Positions 40,645 through 47,506 of a stretch of DNA of 64,000 nucleotides are shown in pieces (the first letter of the stretch is position 1; every line of letters starts with the position of its first letter). The notes under the pieces are model-generated. The model was not told where the DNA came from, ran no database searches, and saw only the letters and a list, made by a program, of their open reading frames with translations. Source of the stretch: Paenarthrobacter sp. JL.01a (lineage in GTDB: Bacteria > Actinomycetota > Actinomycetes > Actinomycetales > Micrococcaceae). The translations under genes and the position numbers were made by a program. Location: NCBI RefSeq assembly GCF_025452095.1, contig NZ_CP104877.1:1-64000 (forward strand). Reading direction: 5' to 3'.

Positions 40645-40672
40645 GCCCCGCGGAAGAGCGCAAAACCTGCAA

Positions 40673-40710
40673 CCGGCAGTCCGGGGGAAGTGCCGTCCCC
40701 GGACTGCCGG
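40673..40710 (+). terminator. Strong intercistronic hairpin, amine oxidase to universal stress gene
   Basis: A perfect 14-bp stem, CCGGCAGTCCGGGG / CCCCGGACTGCCGG, with a 10-nt loop lies 28 bp after the oxidase stop and 21 bp before the next ATG. No T-tract follows. It may attenuate, terminate or protect the mRNA. Confidence 0.6.
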
Positions 40711-40731
40711 CAGCACTGTTTAAGGAGAATC

Positions 40732-41607
40732 ATGCGATACGTCGTCGGCTACACCGCCAACGCCAGGGGTCGCGATGCCGTCCACCTCGCCATTGCGATG
40801 GCCCGCGGACAGGACGCCAGCCTGGACCTGGTCCTCGTGGTCCCCGAGGACTCGCCGTACAACGCCGTGTACCCGCCTGAGCCGGGCTACGACTCGATCC
40901 TCAACGAGCAAGCCCGGCAGTGGCTCGACGACGGACTCGCCCTGGTTCCGACCGATGTCACCGCCCGCGCGCACATCCGCCGCGGAGACTCGGAAGCGCA
41001 GGCACTCATTGATGCGGCTGTGGAGTTCGATGCGGCCGCGCTGGTCATTGGAGCCACCAACAACGGCCTGTTCAAACGGTTCACCATCGGTTCAGTGGCC
41101 AGTTCACTGCTGCACTCTTCTCCGGTCCCGGTCGCCTTGGCGCCCCACGGCTTTGATCGGACCGCCGGCATCACCCGGCTCAGCTGCGGTTTCGGCGCCC
41201 GGCCCGGTGCCGATGAACTGCTCGACGTCGCCGTTGAATCAGCGCGCGACCGCCACCTTCCGCTGCGGCTCGTCTCCCTGTTGGCGCTCGACGGCGGTAA
41301 CTCGCCCGGGCTCGCCGACGCCGCCTGGGTGCATGCCGCCGACCGTCTTGCCGCCGTCGGGGATTCAACCCCCGGTTCCGGTCCGGACTCCGGGACCGAG
41401 CCCGAAATCGTCGTCGCGCAAGGCCGCACGATCGAGGAGGCCGTGGACCGCCTCGAATGGGAAGACGGCGAAATCCTTCTCATCGGCTCCAGCCGCCTGG
41501 CGCAGCACCGCGCCACCTTTCTGGGCACCACCGCAAACCGGATCCTGCGTGCCCTGCCAGTTCCAATGATCGTGGTTCCCCGCGACTACACGCGACAGCG
41601 CCCCTAG
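40732..41607 (+). CDS. Universal stress protein with two Usp domains
   Basis: A 291-residue tandem UspA-type protein. Domain 1 starts MRYVVGYTANARGRDAVHLA and ends around GSVASSLLHSSPVPVALAPHG. Domain 2 ends with GSSRLAQHRATFLGTTANRI and ALPVPMIVVPRDY; the conserved nucleotide-loop glycines are visible in both. ATG 40732 has AAGGAG 6 nt upstream. It lies between the oxidase and the permease, so it may serve amine transport or the oxidative load; this is inferred. Confidence 0.88.
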   Translation: MRYVVGYTANARGRDAVHLAIAMARGQDASLDLVLVVPEDSPYNAVYPPEPGYDSILNEQARQWLDDGLALVPTDVTARAHIRRGDSEAQALIDAAVEFDAAALVIGATNNGLFKRFTIGSVASSLLHSSPVPVALAPHGFDRTAGITRLSCGFGARPGADELLDVAVESARDRHLPLRLVSLLALDGGNSPGLADAAWVHAADRLAAVGDSTPGSGPDSGTEPEIVVAQGRTIEEAVDRLEWEDGEILLIGSSRLAQHRATFLGTTANRILRALPVPMIVVPRDYTRQRP

Positions 41608-41630
41608 CCGTCGCCCGAGAGGCAATACCC

Positions 41631-43145
41631 ATGTCAACTGCACCAAAGACGGTCCAGTCGAAAGATTCGGCCCTGAGTGAGAAGGGCCTGAAAGCCGGAT
41701 CGGTGGGCCTCGTCGGCGCCGTCGTGATCGGCGTTTCCTGCATCGCGCCGGCCTATACGCTGACCGCGGCGCTTGGTCCCACCGTTTCCGAGGTGGGTGT
41801 CCACCTTCCCGCGATCTTCCTGGTGGGCTTCATCCCGATGCTGCTGGTGGCGCTTGGCTACCGCGAACTCAACAACGCCATGCCCGACGCCGGAACGTCC
41901 TTTACCTGGGCGACGCGCGCCTTCGGTCCGTGGATCGGTTGGATGGGTGGGTGGGGGCTCATCGCGGCGACCATCATCGTGCTGTCCAACCTTGCCGCGG
42001 TTGCCGTGGACTTCTTTTACCTGATGCTTGGGCAGGTCTTCAGCGACCCCTCTCTTGCCGATCTCAGCAAGATCCTGCCCCTGAACATCGCCACAACACT
42101 GGTGTTCATTGCGGTGGCTTGCTGGATTTCGTACCGCGGCATGGAGACCACCAAGGGCGTGCAGTACGTGCTGGTGGCATTCCAGTTGCTGGTGCTTGGG
42201 TGGTTCGCTGTTTCCGCGTTTTCGCACGTAGCCAACGGCACGGCCTTTGACGCCACCGCCATCTCACCCGACTGGTTCAACCCCTTTGCGGTGGACTCCT
42301 TCACGACCTTCACCGCCGGCGTGTCCCTCTCGATCTTCATTTACTGGGGCTGGGACGTGACGCTGACCATGAACGAGGAAACCCGCAATCCCGAGAAGAC
42401 GCCCGGCCGTGCAGCAACCGTGACCGTGCTGGTGATCGTGATCATTTACATGACCGTTGCGCTGGCAACCTTGTCCTTCGCCGGCGTAGGGGACACGGGC
42501 CTGGGTACGGGAAACCCGGAGAACCAGTCGAGCATCTTCGCCGTGCTGGCGGGTCCTGTGATGGGTCCATTCGCCATTTTGATGTCGCTGGCAATCCTGA
42601 GCAGTTCGGCTGCGTCCCTGCAGTCGACGTTCGTTTCTCCCGCCCGGACGCTGTTGGCTATGGGCCACTACAAGGCCATCTCGCCCAAGTTCGGCCGGAT
42701 CAGCCCCACTTACAAGTCTCCGAGCACCGCCACAATCGCCGCGGCTATCGCAGCTGCAGGCTTCTACGTCATCACCCGGACCGTCTCCGAGAATGCCCTC
42801 TGGGACACCATCACCGCCCTGGGCATGATGATCTGCTTCTACTACGGCATCACCGCGCTGGCCTGCGTTTGGTACTTCCGGGCATCCGCCTTTGCCGGTG
42901 TTCGCTCCTTCTTCTTCAAGTTCCTGGCGCCCTTGCTGGGCGGCGTGATCCTGTTGGTCATGTTCGTGAAGACTGCCGTTGACTCCTTGGACCCGGCCTA
43001 TGGTTCGGGCTCATCGGTGGGCGGCATTGGCTTGGTGTTCATCCTTGGAATGGGCGTGATCCTGCTGGGCGTGGTGGTGATGCTGGTGATGTGCAGGGTA
43101 CGCCCCGAGTTCTTCAGGAACTTCTCCCGCCGAGTTGGCAATTAA
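41631..43145 (+). CDS. APC superfamily amino acid/polyamine permease
   Basis: A 504-residue transporter with about twelve hydrophobic helices. The N-terminal motif GSVGLVGAVVIGVSCIAPAY is the APC helix I signature. LNNAMPDAGTSFTWATRAFG and WGWDVTLTMNEETRNPEKTP are also typical. ATG 41631 has GAGAGG upstream, 23 bp after the stress-protein stop. With the flavin amine oxidase it suggests uptake and oxidation of an amine such as putrescine. Confidence 0.88.
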   Translation: MSTAPKTVQSKDSALSEKGLKAGSVGLVGAVVIGVSCIAPAYTLTAALGPTVSEVGVHLPAIFLVGFIPMLLVALGYRELNNAMPDAGTSFTWATRAFGPWIGWMGGWGLIAATIIVLSNLAAVAVDFFYLMLGQVFSDPSLADLSKILPLNIATTLVFIAVACWISYRGMETTKGVQYVLVAFQLLVLGWFAVSAFSHVANGTAFDATAISPDWFNPFAVDSFTTFTAGVSLSIFIYWGWDVTLTMNEETRNPEKTPGRAATVTVLVIVIIYMTVALATLSFAGVGDTGLGTGNPENQSSIFAVLAGPVMGPFAILMSLAILSSSAASLQSTFVSPARTLLAMGHYKAISPKFGRISPTYKSPSTATIAAAIAAAGFYVITRTVSENALWDTITALGMMICFYYGITALACVWYFRASAFAGVRSFFFKFLAPLLGGVILLVMFVKTAVDSLDPAYGSGSSVGGIGLVFILGMGVILLGVVVMLVMCRVRPEFFRNFSRRVGN

Positions 43146-43173
43146 TGACAATGTCGCGGGGCGGGATTGTCAT
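43145..43173. terminator. Hairpin between convergent permease and hypothetical gene
   Basis: ATGACAAT / ATTGTCAT arms (8 bp, 13-nt loop) lie directly after the permease stop. This is a weak candidate for a bidirectional terminator. Confidence 0.35.
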
Positions 43174-43179
43174 CAAGTG

Positions 43180-43734
43180 TCATGTCGCGGCAGCTGTGGG
43201 GACGCCCGCTGCCCGCTCCGCTTCGGTTAACGCTTGGGCGAGGCGTTCGACGGCGGCCCGGTAGTCGGTCCCGGCGGTCACCTTGCAGTACTCGGCCTCC
43301 CGCATGGCCCGGGTCAGTGCTGCCGTTTCCTGGGTCCGCACGTCCGTCATGGCAGGAAAATCGATGGTCTGTGCCGGATCCAGTTCGTAACGCCGCCATT
43401 GGGCCAGGATGCTTTGGTGGCGCGCCGCGTCGTCGGCAAAACCAGCACGACGCCGGGGCTCGGCAGCGTGCACGCGCTCGACTTTCCGGATGGCACCCAA
43501 GGTCCCGGCCGCCGTCGTTCCTGCCAGGGCGACCATCACCAATCCGGCGGGTGGCCACTGAACGCTGGGAAGCAGAATGGCGGGTGCAATCACCGTTAAT
43601 CCCGCGAACAGATCCCAGAAGACCGTGTCCGGCTCAGGCCCGCGACCGTAGGTGAGTTTTCTGCGCAAGACGTATGTTGTTGCCGCGGTTGCAAGAACCA
43701 AGGCAACGCCCCACAGGAGCATCATGGCGGGCAT
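43180..43734 (-). CDS. Hypothetical two-helix membrane protein
   Basis: I do not recognise a family. The 184-residue product begins MPAMMLLWGVALVLATAATT (helix 1), has a second hydrophobic region at LFAGLTVIAPAILLPS, then PPAGLVMVALAGTTAAG. A charged, probably cytoplasmic helical domain follows to the end (RAMREAEYCKVTAGTDYRAA). ATG 43734 has GGAGG 7 nt upstream. No neighbour clearly links to it. Confidence 0.75.
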   Translation of the reverse strand: MPAMMLLWGVALVLATAATTYVLRRKLTYGRGPEPDTVFWDLFAGLTVIAPAILLPSVQWPPAGLVMVALAGTTAAGTLGAIRKVERVHAAEPRRRAGFADDAARHQSILAQWRRYELDPAQTIDFPAMTDVRTQETAALTRAMREAEYCKVTAGTDYRAAVERLAQALTEAERAAGVPTAAAT

Positions 43735-43841
43735 CGGACCACCTCCAGGCGAATTCGCTGCTTTGAAACCAGTATGCGCCGGGGGATGCGTGGAGGCGAG
43801 GGTGGTTTGTTTCCCCGGCAAATCAGGTAGTGAACTCTCGG

Positions 43842-43918
43842 TAGACTCGATGTCAGCAGGCAAGAGTCTGCTGCATCGTTAAAAACAAAAGACCCGAGTG
43901 CAATCGGGTCTTTGTTCA
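43842..43918 (+). ncRNA. Candidate small RNA with intrinsic terminator
   Basis: No gene on the plus strand reads into the terminator hairpin at 43888-43913 (AAAGACCCGA / TCGGGTCTTT). Upstream is a TAGACT -10-like hexamer (43842-43847). A start near 43854 gives about 60 nt: hairpin CAGCAG / CTGCTG (43854-43873), an A-rich linker, then the terminator. No -35 is visible. The hairpin also has a T-rich flank on the minus strand, so it could end an antisense transcript instead. Confidence 0.35.
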
Positions 43919-44045
43919 GCGCGATGCGCTCTTTGGTGCGATTTCAAGGACATACCCTTGACTCTCACACTTCAAGAGTATGCCCCTTCGCGCACGCTGT
44001 GCAAACATGCGCGGTCGCACCCTGTCCTCAGTGAGGGGGTGCACC

Positions 44046-44156
44046 ATGTCTCGACGACGTCAACGTCCCGAGCATTGGGGCCGCCTGAACCTGCTGGTCA
44101 ATCTGGCGCGCTTTGCGTGGGAGATCGTCCGCACGTTCTGGCGAATCGAACCCTAA
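44046..44156 (+). CDS. Possible 36-residue basic amphipathic peptide
   Basis: ATG 44046 is preceded by GAGGGGG at good spacing and opens a 36-codon frame: a basic start (MSRRRQRPEHWGR) followed by LNLLVNLARFAWEIVRTFW, a likely amphipathic or membrane helix. TTGACT (43958) and TATGCC (43979) upstream are a weak promoter (15-bp spacer). No family is recognised; it may be an unannotated small protein or chance. Confidence 0.4.
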   Translation: MSRRRQRPEHWGRLNLLVNLARFAWEIVRTFWRIEP

Positions 44157-44236
44157 CGGGTTGGCGGCGGCCGCGGATCCATGACCGCGGCCGCCGTCCC
44201 GTGGAGGCGAGGGGTCTTCCTGTCGCACCCGGGGCG

Positions 44237-44242
44237 TAGCCT
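44237..44242 (+). promoter_or_regulatory. -10 hexamer of the VOC gene (leaderless)
   Basis: TAGCCT is followed by 7 nt and the ATG at 44250. Confidence 0.45.
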
Positions 44243-44249
44243 TGGCACC

Positions 44250-44630
44250 ATGAGACTGAAAATGTGCAGCATCCACGTCAAGGACCCGGCAATAGCTCAC
44301 ACCTTCTACACGGAAACGTTGGGCTTCGAGACCTTGATGGCGATGCCTGAGTACAACCTCTTCATCATCAAGGATCCCGGCGCCGGTGAGAACGCCACCG
44401 GGCTGCTCCTGGAGCCCAGCGACAACCCCATAGGCGCGAATTACATGAACGCCGTTTATGAGGCTGGGATGCCCGCGGTGGTCCTCGGCGTGCCCGACGT
44501 CCAGGCCGAATACGAGCGCTTGCTGGCTGCGGGCGTGAAGTTCAAGGGAGAGCCGGCAGAGGATCCGTCGGGCATCAGCGCAGTTTTCGACGACGGTTGC
44601 GGCAACTACGTCCAACTGCACCAGGACTAG
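44250..44630 (+). CDS. VOC (glyoxalase/bleomycin-resistance/dioxygenase) superfamily protein
   Basis: A 126-residue metal-binding fold protein made of two beta-alpha-beta-beta-beta units. CSIHVKDPAIAHTFYTETLG opens unit 1 and VVLGVPDVQAEYERLLAAGV opens unit 2; the end FDDGCGNYVQLHQD is the usual metal-ligand strand. The reaction is not predictable. ATG 44250 has a TAGCCT -10 directly upstream and no SD. Confidence 0.88.
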   Translation: MRLKMCSIHVKDPAIAHTFYTETLGFETLMAMPEYNLFIIKDPGAGENATGLLLEPSDNPIGANYMNAVYEAGMPAVVLGVPDVQAEYERLLAAGVKFKGEPAEDPSGISAVFDDGCGNYVQLHQD

Positions 44631-44635
44631 TTAAA

Positions 44636-44671
44636 CAGCTATGGCCGGGACGCGGGTCCCGGCCATAGCTG
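44636..44671. terminator. Bidirectional terminator between VOC and DUF5997 genes
   Basis: A perfect 16-bp stem, CAGCTATGGCCGGGAC / GTCCCGGCCATAGCTG, with loop GCGG lies between two convergent stops (44630 and 44681). Confidence 0.8.
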
Positions 44672-44680
44672 GATCAAGCC

Positions 44681-45130
44681 TTATGCGCGGTCGCGCTTGG
44701 TTCCCTTGGGAGCATCGCGTTTTGCTGCGGCGTTCTCCCGGGCTTCCTTCGTCGCGGCCTTTTTGTGGGCCTCGTCCTTGACGCGCTGGGCCTCGGAACG
44801 GACAGCAGCGTGGGTGGCGCGTTCGGTGACCAGCCACTGCGGGGGAGTCTGCAGCAACTCGGTGATTTCCGCCGTCGTGAGTGCTTCCTCGACGCCGCCG
44901 CGGGCCAGGCCGCTGATGGAGATGTTCAGCTTTTGCGCAACTACCGGGCGCGGGTGCGGGCCGTTGCGGCGCAGCTCGGCCAGCCATTCCGGTGGGTTGG
45001 ACTGGAGTTCGTTGAATTCCTCGCGGGAGATGGACGAATCCTGGAACTCCTGGGGTGTAGCGGGCAGGTAGATGCCGAGTTTCTTGGCGACTGTTGCCGG
45101 CTTCATGGACTGGGAGTTCGAGGACGTCAT
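44681..45130 (-). CDS. DUF5997 family protein with internal duplication
   Basis: A 149-residue actinobacterial protein of unknown function; the DUF5997 assignment is from memory. It holds two similar units: KLGIYLPATPQEFQ...SREEFNELQSNPPEWLAELR and KLNISISGLARGG...TTAEITELLQTPPQWLVTER. The second half is Lys/Arg-rich (KKAATKEARENAAAKRDAPK). It is divergent from an HTH-less LysR effector-domain gene 33 bp away. TACCCT lies 6 nt before its ATG, suggesting a leaderless transcript. Confidence 0.8.
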   Translation of the reverse strand: MTSSNSQSMKPATVAKKLGIYLPATPQEFQDSSISREEFNELQSNPPEWLAELRRNGPHPRPVVAQKLNISISGLARGGVEEALTTAEITELLQTPPQWLVTERATHAAVRSEAQRVKDEAHKKAATKEARENAAAKRDAPKGTKRDRA

Positions 45131-45136
45131 GCTTCA

Positions 45137-45157
45137 AGGGTATCTGGCCGGTACTGT
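45137..45157. promoter_or_regulatory. Divergent leaderless promoter pair
   Basis: In the 33-bp gap TACTGT (45152-45157, plus) is 6 nt before GTG 45164, and TACCCT (45137-45142, minus) is 6 nt before ATG 45130. The two promoters overlap fully. Confidence 0.5.
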
Positions 45158-45163
45158 GAGTGT

Positions 45164-45889
45164 GTGCCAGATGCTGAAGAATCCACGGAAACTCCCGAGT
45201 CCCACCCCGCGCTTCGCTTTGCGTACGTCGCCGGCGTGACTCCCGGAAAGTGGATCCGCCGCTGGGAAGAGCGGATGCCCGAAGTACCGCTGCACTCCTT
45301 CATGTCCGACGACGACGCGCAGCTTTCGGTGTTGCGCGACGGTTCCGCTGACCTCAGTTTTGTTCGGTTGCCCGTGGACCGGGACGGTCTGAACGTCATC
45401 CCGTTGTATGAAGAGCAGCCCGTGGTGGTTGCACCCAAGGGCCATGAGATCTCAGTGTTCGAGGAAGTAGCCCTGGAGGACCTGGCCGAGGAGAACTTCC
45501 TTGACGTAGAGGAAATGGGTGGCCCGGCCATGGCCCTCCAAGTGGTTGCTTCCGGCGCCGGTCTGGTGATCATGCCCATGTCCGTTGCCAGGCACCTGAA
45601 CGCCAAAGATACTGTGATGCGACGCCTCAGCGGCGCTCCCGGAACCCAGATCGGTCTGGCCTGGCTTGTCGGAACGGACAGCCCGGTGGTGGAGGAGTTC
45701 ATTGGGATTGTCCGAGGCCGGACGGCGCAGAGTTCGCGCCAACCGTCTGCCAAGCAGGAGAAGCCCAAGAAGGCGCCGAAGCCGGATCGCAGGGGTTCGG
45801 GTGCGAAGAAGCCCGCAGTTGCCCAGCGCTACGCTCCGAATCCGGACAAAGGACGCGGCCGCGGTTCGCGGAAAAAGGGCAAGCGCTGA
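45164..45889 (+). CDS. LysR substrate-binding-domain protein without HTH
   Basis: A 241-residue protein whose first 190 residues match the LysR effector domain (LRFAYVAGVTPGKWIRRWEE, LRDGSADLSFVRLPVDRDGL, VVASGAGLVIMPMSVARHL). The N-terminal winged HTH of LysR proteins is missing. The C-terminus is very basic (KQEKPKKAPKPDRR ... GRGRGSRKKGKR) and may bind nucleic acid. Start GTG 45164; the frame upstream only shadows the divergent DUF5997 gene. A partnership with DUF5997 is inferred. Confidence 0.82.
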   Translation: MPDAEESTETPESHPALRFAYVAGVTPGKWIRRWEERMPEVPLHSFMSDDDAQLSVLRDGSADLSFVRLPVDRDGLNVIPLYEEQPVVVAPKGHEISVFEEVALEDLAEENFLDVEEMGGPAMALQVVASGAGLVIMPMSVARHLNAKDTVMRRLSGAPGTQIGLAWLVGTDSPVVEEFIGIVRGRTAQSSRQPSAKQEKPKKAPKPDRRGSGAKKPAVAQRYAPNPDKGRGRGSRKKGKR

Positions 45890-46588
45890 CTATTCGCCGT
45901 GGATTGCGGCCTGCTGCTGCTCTGAACGGTTGAGATAGGCAAGAAGCAGGTCGCCCGCGCGTTCCAGTTCGCCGGCCTCCAGCGCTGCGCAGATCTGCTC
46001 ATTTTCGGCGAGCCAGTCGCTGTAGAAGTGCGCGTTGACGGTGGCTTTGTGGAAGTAAAGCCTCATCTCAGCCAGGATCTGGGCCATGATCGTGTTCAGG
46101 CGGTTGCTCTCTGCCAAAGCCACGATTGCCCCGTGGAAATGCTGGTTCGCGCTGCCCAGTCCTTCGTTGTCGTCAGCCGCTGCGGCGCGTTTTCCCTCGT
46201 CGACGGCGGCCCTGACGGCGGCTATGCGCTCCGGCGAACCTCCCGCACGGATGGAGCTGACCTCGATGGCGCGACGGACGGTGTAGACGTCGTGGATGTC
46301 CCCTGCCTCGAGGGTGGCTACGAACACACCTTTGTTCGGCTGGCGGAGCAGGAGGCGTTCGGCGGCGAGCTCGGCAAAGGCTTCCCTGACGGTGTTCCGG
46401 GAAACGCCAAGATCCTCGGCGATGGTGGCCTCGGTGAGTTTGGCGCCGGGTACAAGGAAGCCCTCTGCCAGCTGGTAACGGAGTTCCTCGGCTACCCGTT
46501 CGGCCACGGAGGGGACCCTGAGCCGCATGCGGGCGCGGGCACCGTCAAGGCCGGGGTGTTCGTCTGATTCCTGATCTGCTCCGGCCAT
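45890..46588 (-). CDS. GntR family regulator (FCD), divergent from the pxp operon
   Basis: Regulator of 232 residues from ATG 46588; a GTG two codons earlier is also possible. The winged HTH is VAERVAEELRYQLAEGFLVP, LGVSRNTVREAFAELAAERL and QPNKGVFVA. The FCD domain has DVYTVRRAIEVSSI, NQHFHGAIVALAES and ENEQICAALEAGE. Divergent location and a palindrome in the shared promoter imply control of 5-oxoproline catabolism. Confidence 0.9.
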   Translation of the reverse strand: MAGADQESDEHPGLDGARARMRLRVPSVAERVAEELRYQLAEGFLVPGAKLTEATIAEDLGVSRNTVREAFAELAAERLLLRQPNKGVFVATLEAGDIHDVYTVRRAIEVSSIRAGGSPERIAAVRAAVDEGKRAAAADDNEGLGSANQHFHGAIVALAESNRLNTIMAQILAEMRLYFHKATVNAHFYSDWLAENEQICAALEAGELERAGDLLLAYLNRSEQQQAAIHGE

Positions 46589-46627
46589 AACCACAAAATT
46601 ACACGATCGCCGAAAATAAGGATCGCC

Positions 46628-46662
46628 GGATTGTTGAACAATCCAACACTTTGGTGCATGCT
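46628..46662 (+). promoter_or_regulatory. pxp operon promoter with GntR-type operator
   Basis: A perfect palindrome GGATTGTT-G-AACAATCC (46628-46644) covers the -35 TTGAAC (46634-46639). CATGCT at 46657-46662 is 17 bp further on. A direct repeat GATCGCCG at 46605-46612 and 46621-46628 lies just upstream. The site suits the divergent FCD regulator. Confidence 0.6.
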
Positions 46663-46697
46663 GGATGTAACGCGCATCACGAGGCAGGGATCACACC

Positions 46698-47456
46698 ATG
46701 GCAACAATCGACCTGAACAGCGACGTCGGAGAGTCCTTCGGACGCTGGACGCTCGGCGACGACGCTGCCATGTTCCAGTCCGTCTCCAGTGCCAACGTTG
46801 CTTGTGGATTCCACGCCGGCGACCCCAGCGTTATCCGCAGCACCAGCGAGAAGGCGGTCAAGGCCGGCGTCGTCATTGGTGCCCACGTCGGATACCGCGA
46901 TCTCGCGGGATTCGGCCGTCGCTTCATGGATATTGACCCCGTGGAGTTGGCTGACGACGTGGTGTACCAGATCGGTGCGCTGCAGGCTCTGGCAGCTCTT
47001 TCCGGTGGCCGGGTGCAGTACGTGAAACCCCACGGCGGCCTGTACAACGCGATCGTCAAGCACACGGCCCAGGCGCGGGCTGTGGTTGATGCTGTGAAAT
47101 CGGTGGACCCCAACCTTCCGATCCTCGGCCTGCCCGGCTCTGAAGTCCTGCGTTTGGCTGAGGAAGCGGGCCTCCGCGGAATTTCCGAAGCATTCGCAGA
47201 TCGCGCTTATACACCGGAAGGGACGCTCGTCCCGCGCTCCCAGCCCGGGGCCGTCCTTCACGATTCCGTCGAAGTGGCCGAACATGTCCTGCGGATGGCC
47301 ACCGAACAATCCGTCAAGGCAATCGACGGTTCCATCCTCAAAATCAACGCAGAGAGCATCTGCGTCCACGGTGACTCACCCGGCGCAGTTGCAATGGCTG
47401 CCGCAGTGAAGTCCGCATTGGGCGATGCCGGTGTAACCATCGGCTCGTTCCTCTAA
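46698..47456 (+). CDS. pxpA: 5-oxoprolinase subunit A (LamB/YcsF family)
   Basis: Subunit of the ATP-dependent 5-oxoprolinase PxpABC, which opens 5-oxoproline to glutamate. Family motifs: [66 protein letters not shown] and [11 protein letters not shown]. The length of 252 residues is typical. It is the first gene of an operon with a transporter, fused pxpBC and a biotin carboxylase. Confidence 0.95.
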   Translation: MATIDLNSDVGESFGRWTLGDDAAMFQSVSSANVACGFHAGDPSVIRSTSEKAVKAGVVIGAHVGYRDLAGFGRRFMDIDPVELADDVVYQIGALQALAALSGGRVQYVKPHGGLYNAIVKHTAQARAVVDAVKSVDPNLPILGLPGSEVLRLAEEAGLRGISEAFADRAYTPEGTLVPRSQPGAVLHDSVEVAEHVLRMATEQSVKAIDGSILKINAESICVHGDSPGAVAMAAAVKSALGDAGVTIGSFL

Positions 47457-47506
47457 CCCACTCCCACTTGGACTCCGCACCACACCTCATCCCCCCGGAG
47501 GGCATC

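Noticed and set aside
38018..43145. A mobile resistance or catabolic island around arr and the amine oxidase
   Set aside because: No transposase, integrase, tRNA-adjacent att duplication or terminal repeat is visible, and base composition looks like the neighbours.
44765..45163. An upstream extension that might supply an HTH for the LysR-domain protein
   Set aside because: The extension translates the antisense of DUF5997 and shows no HTH pattern.
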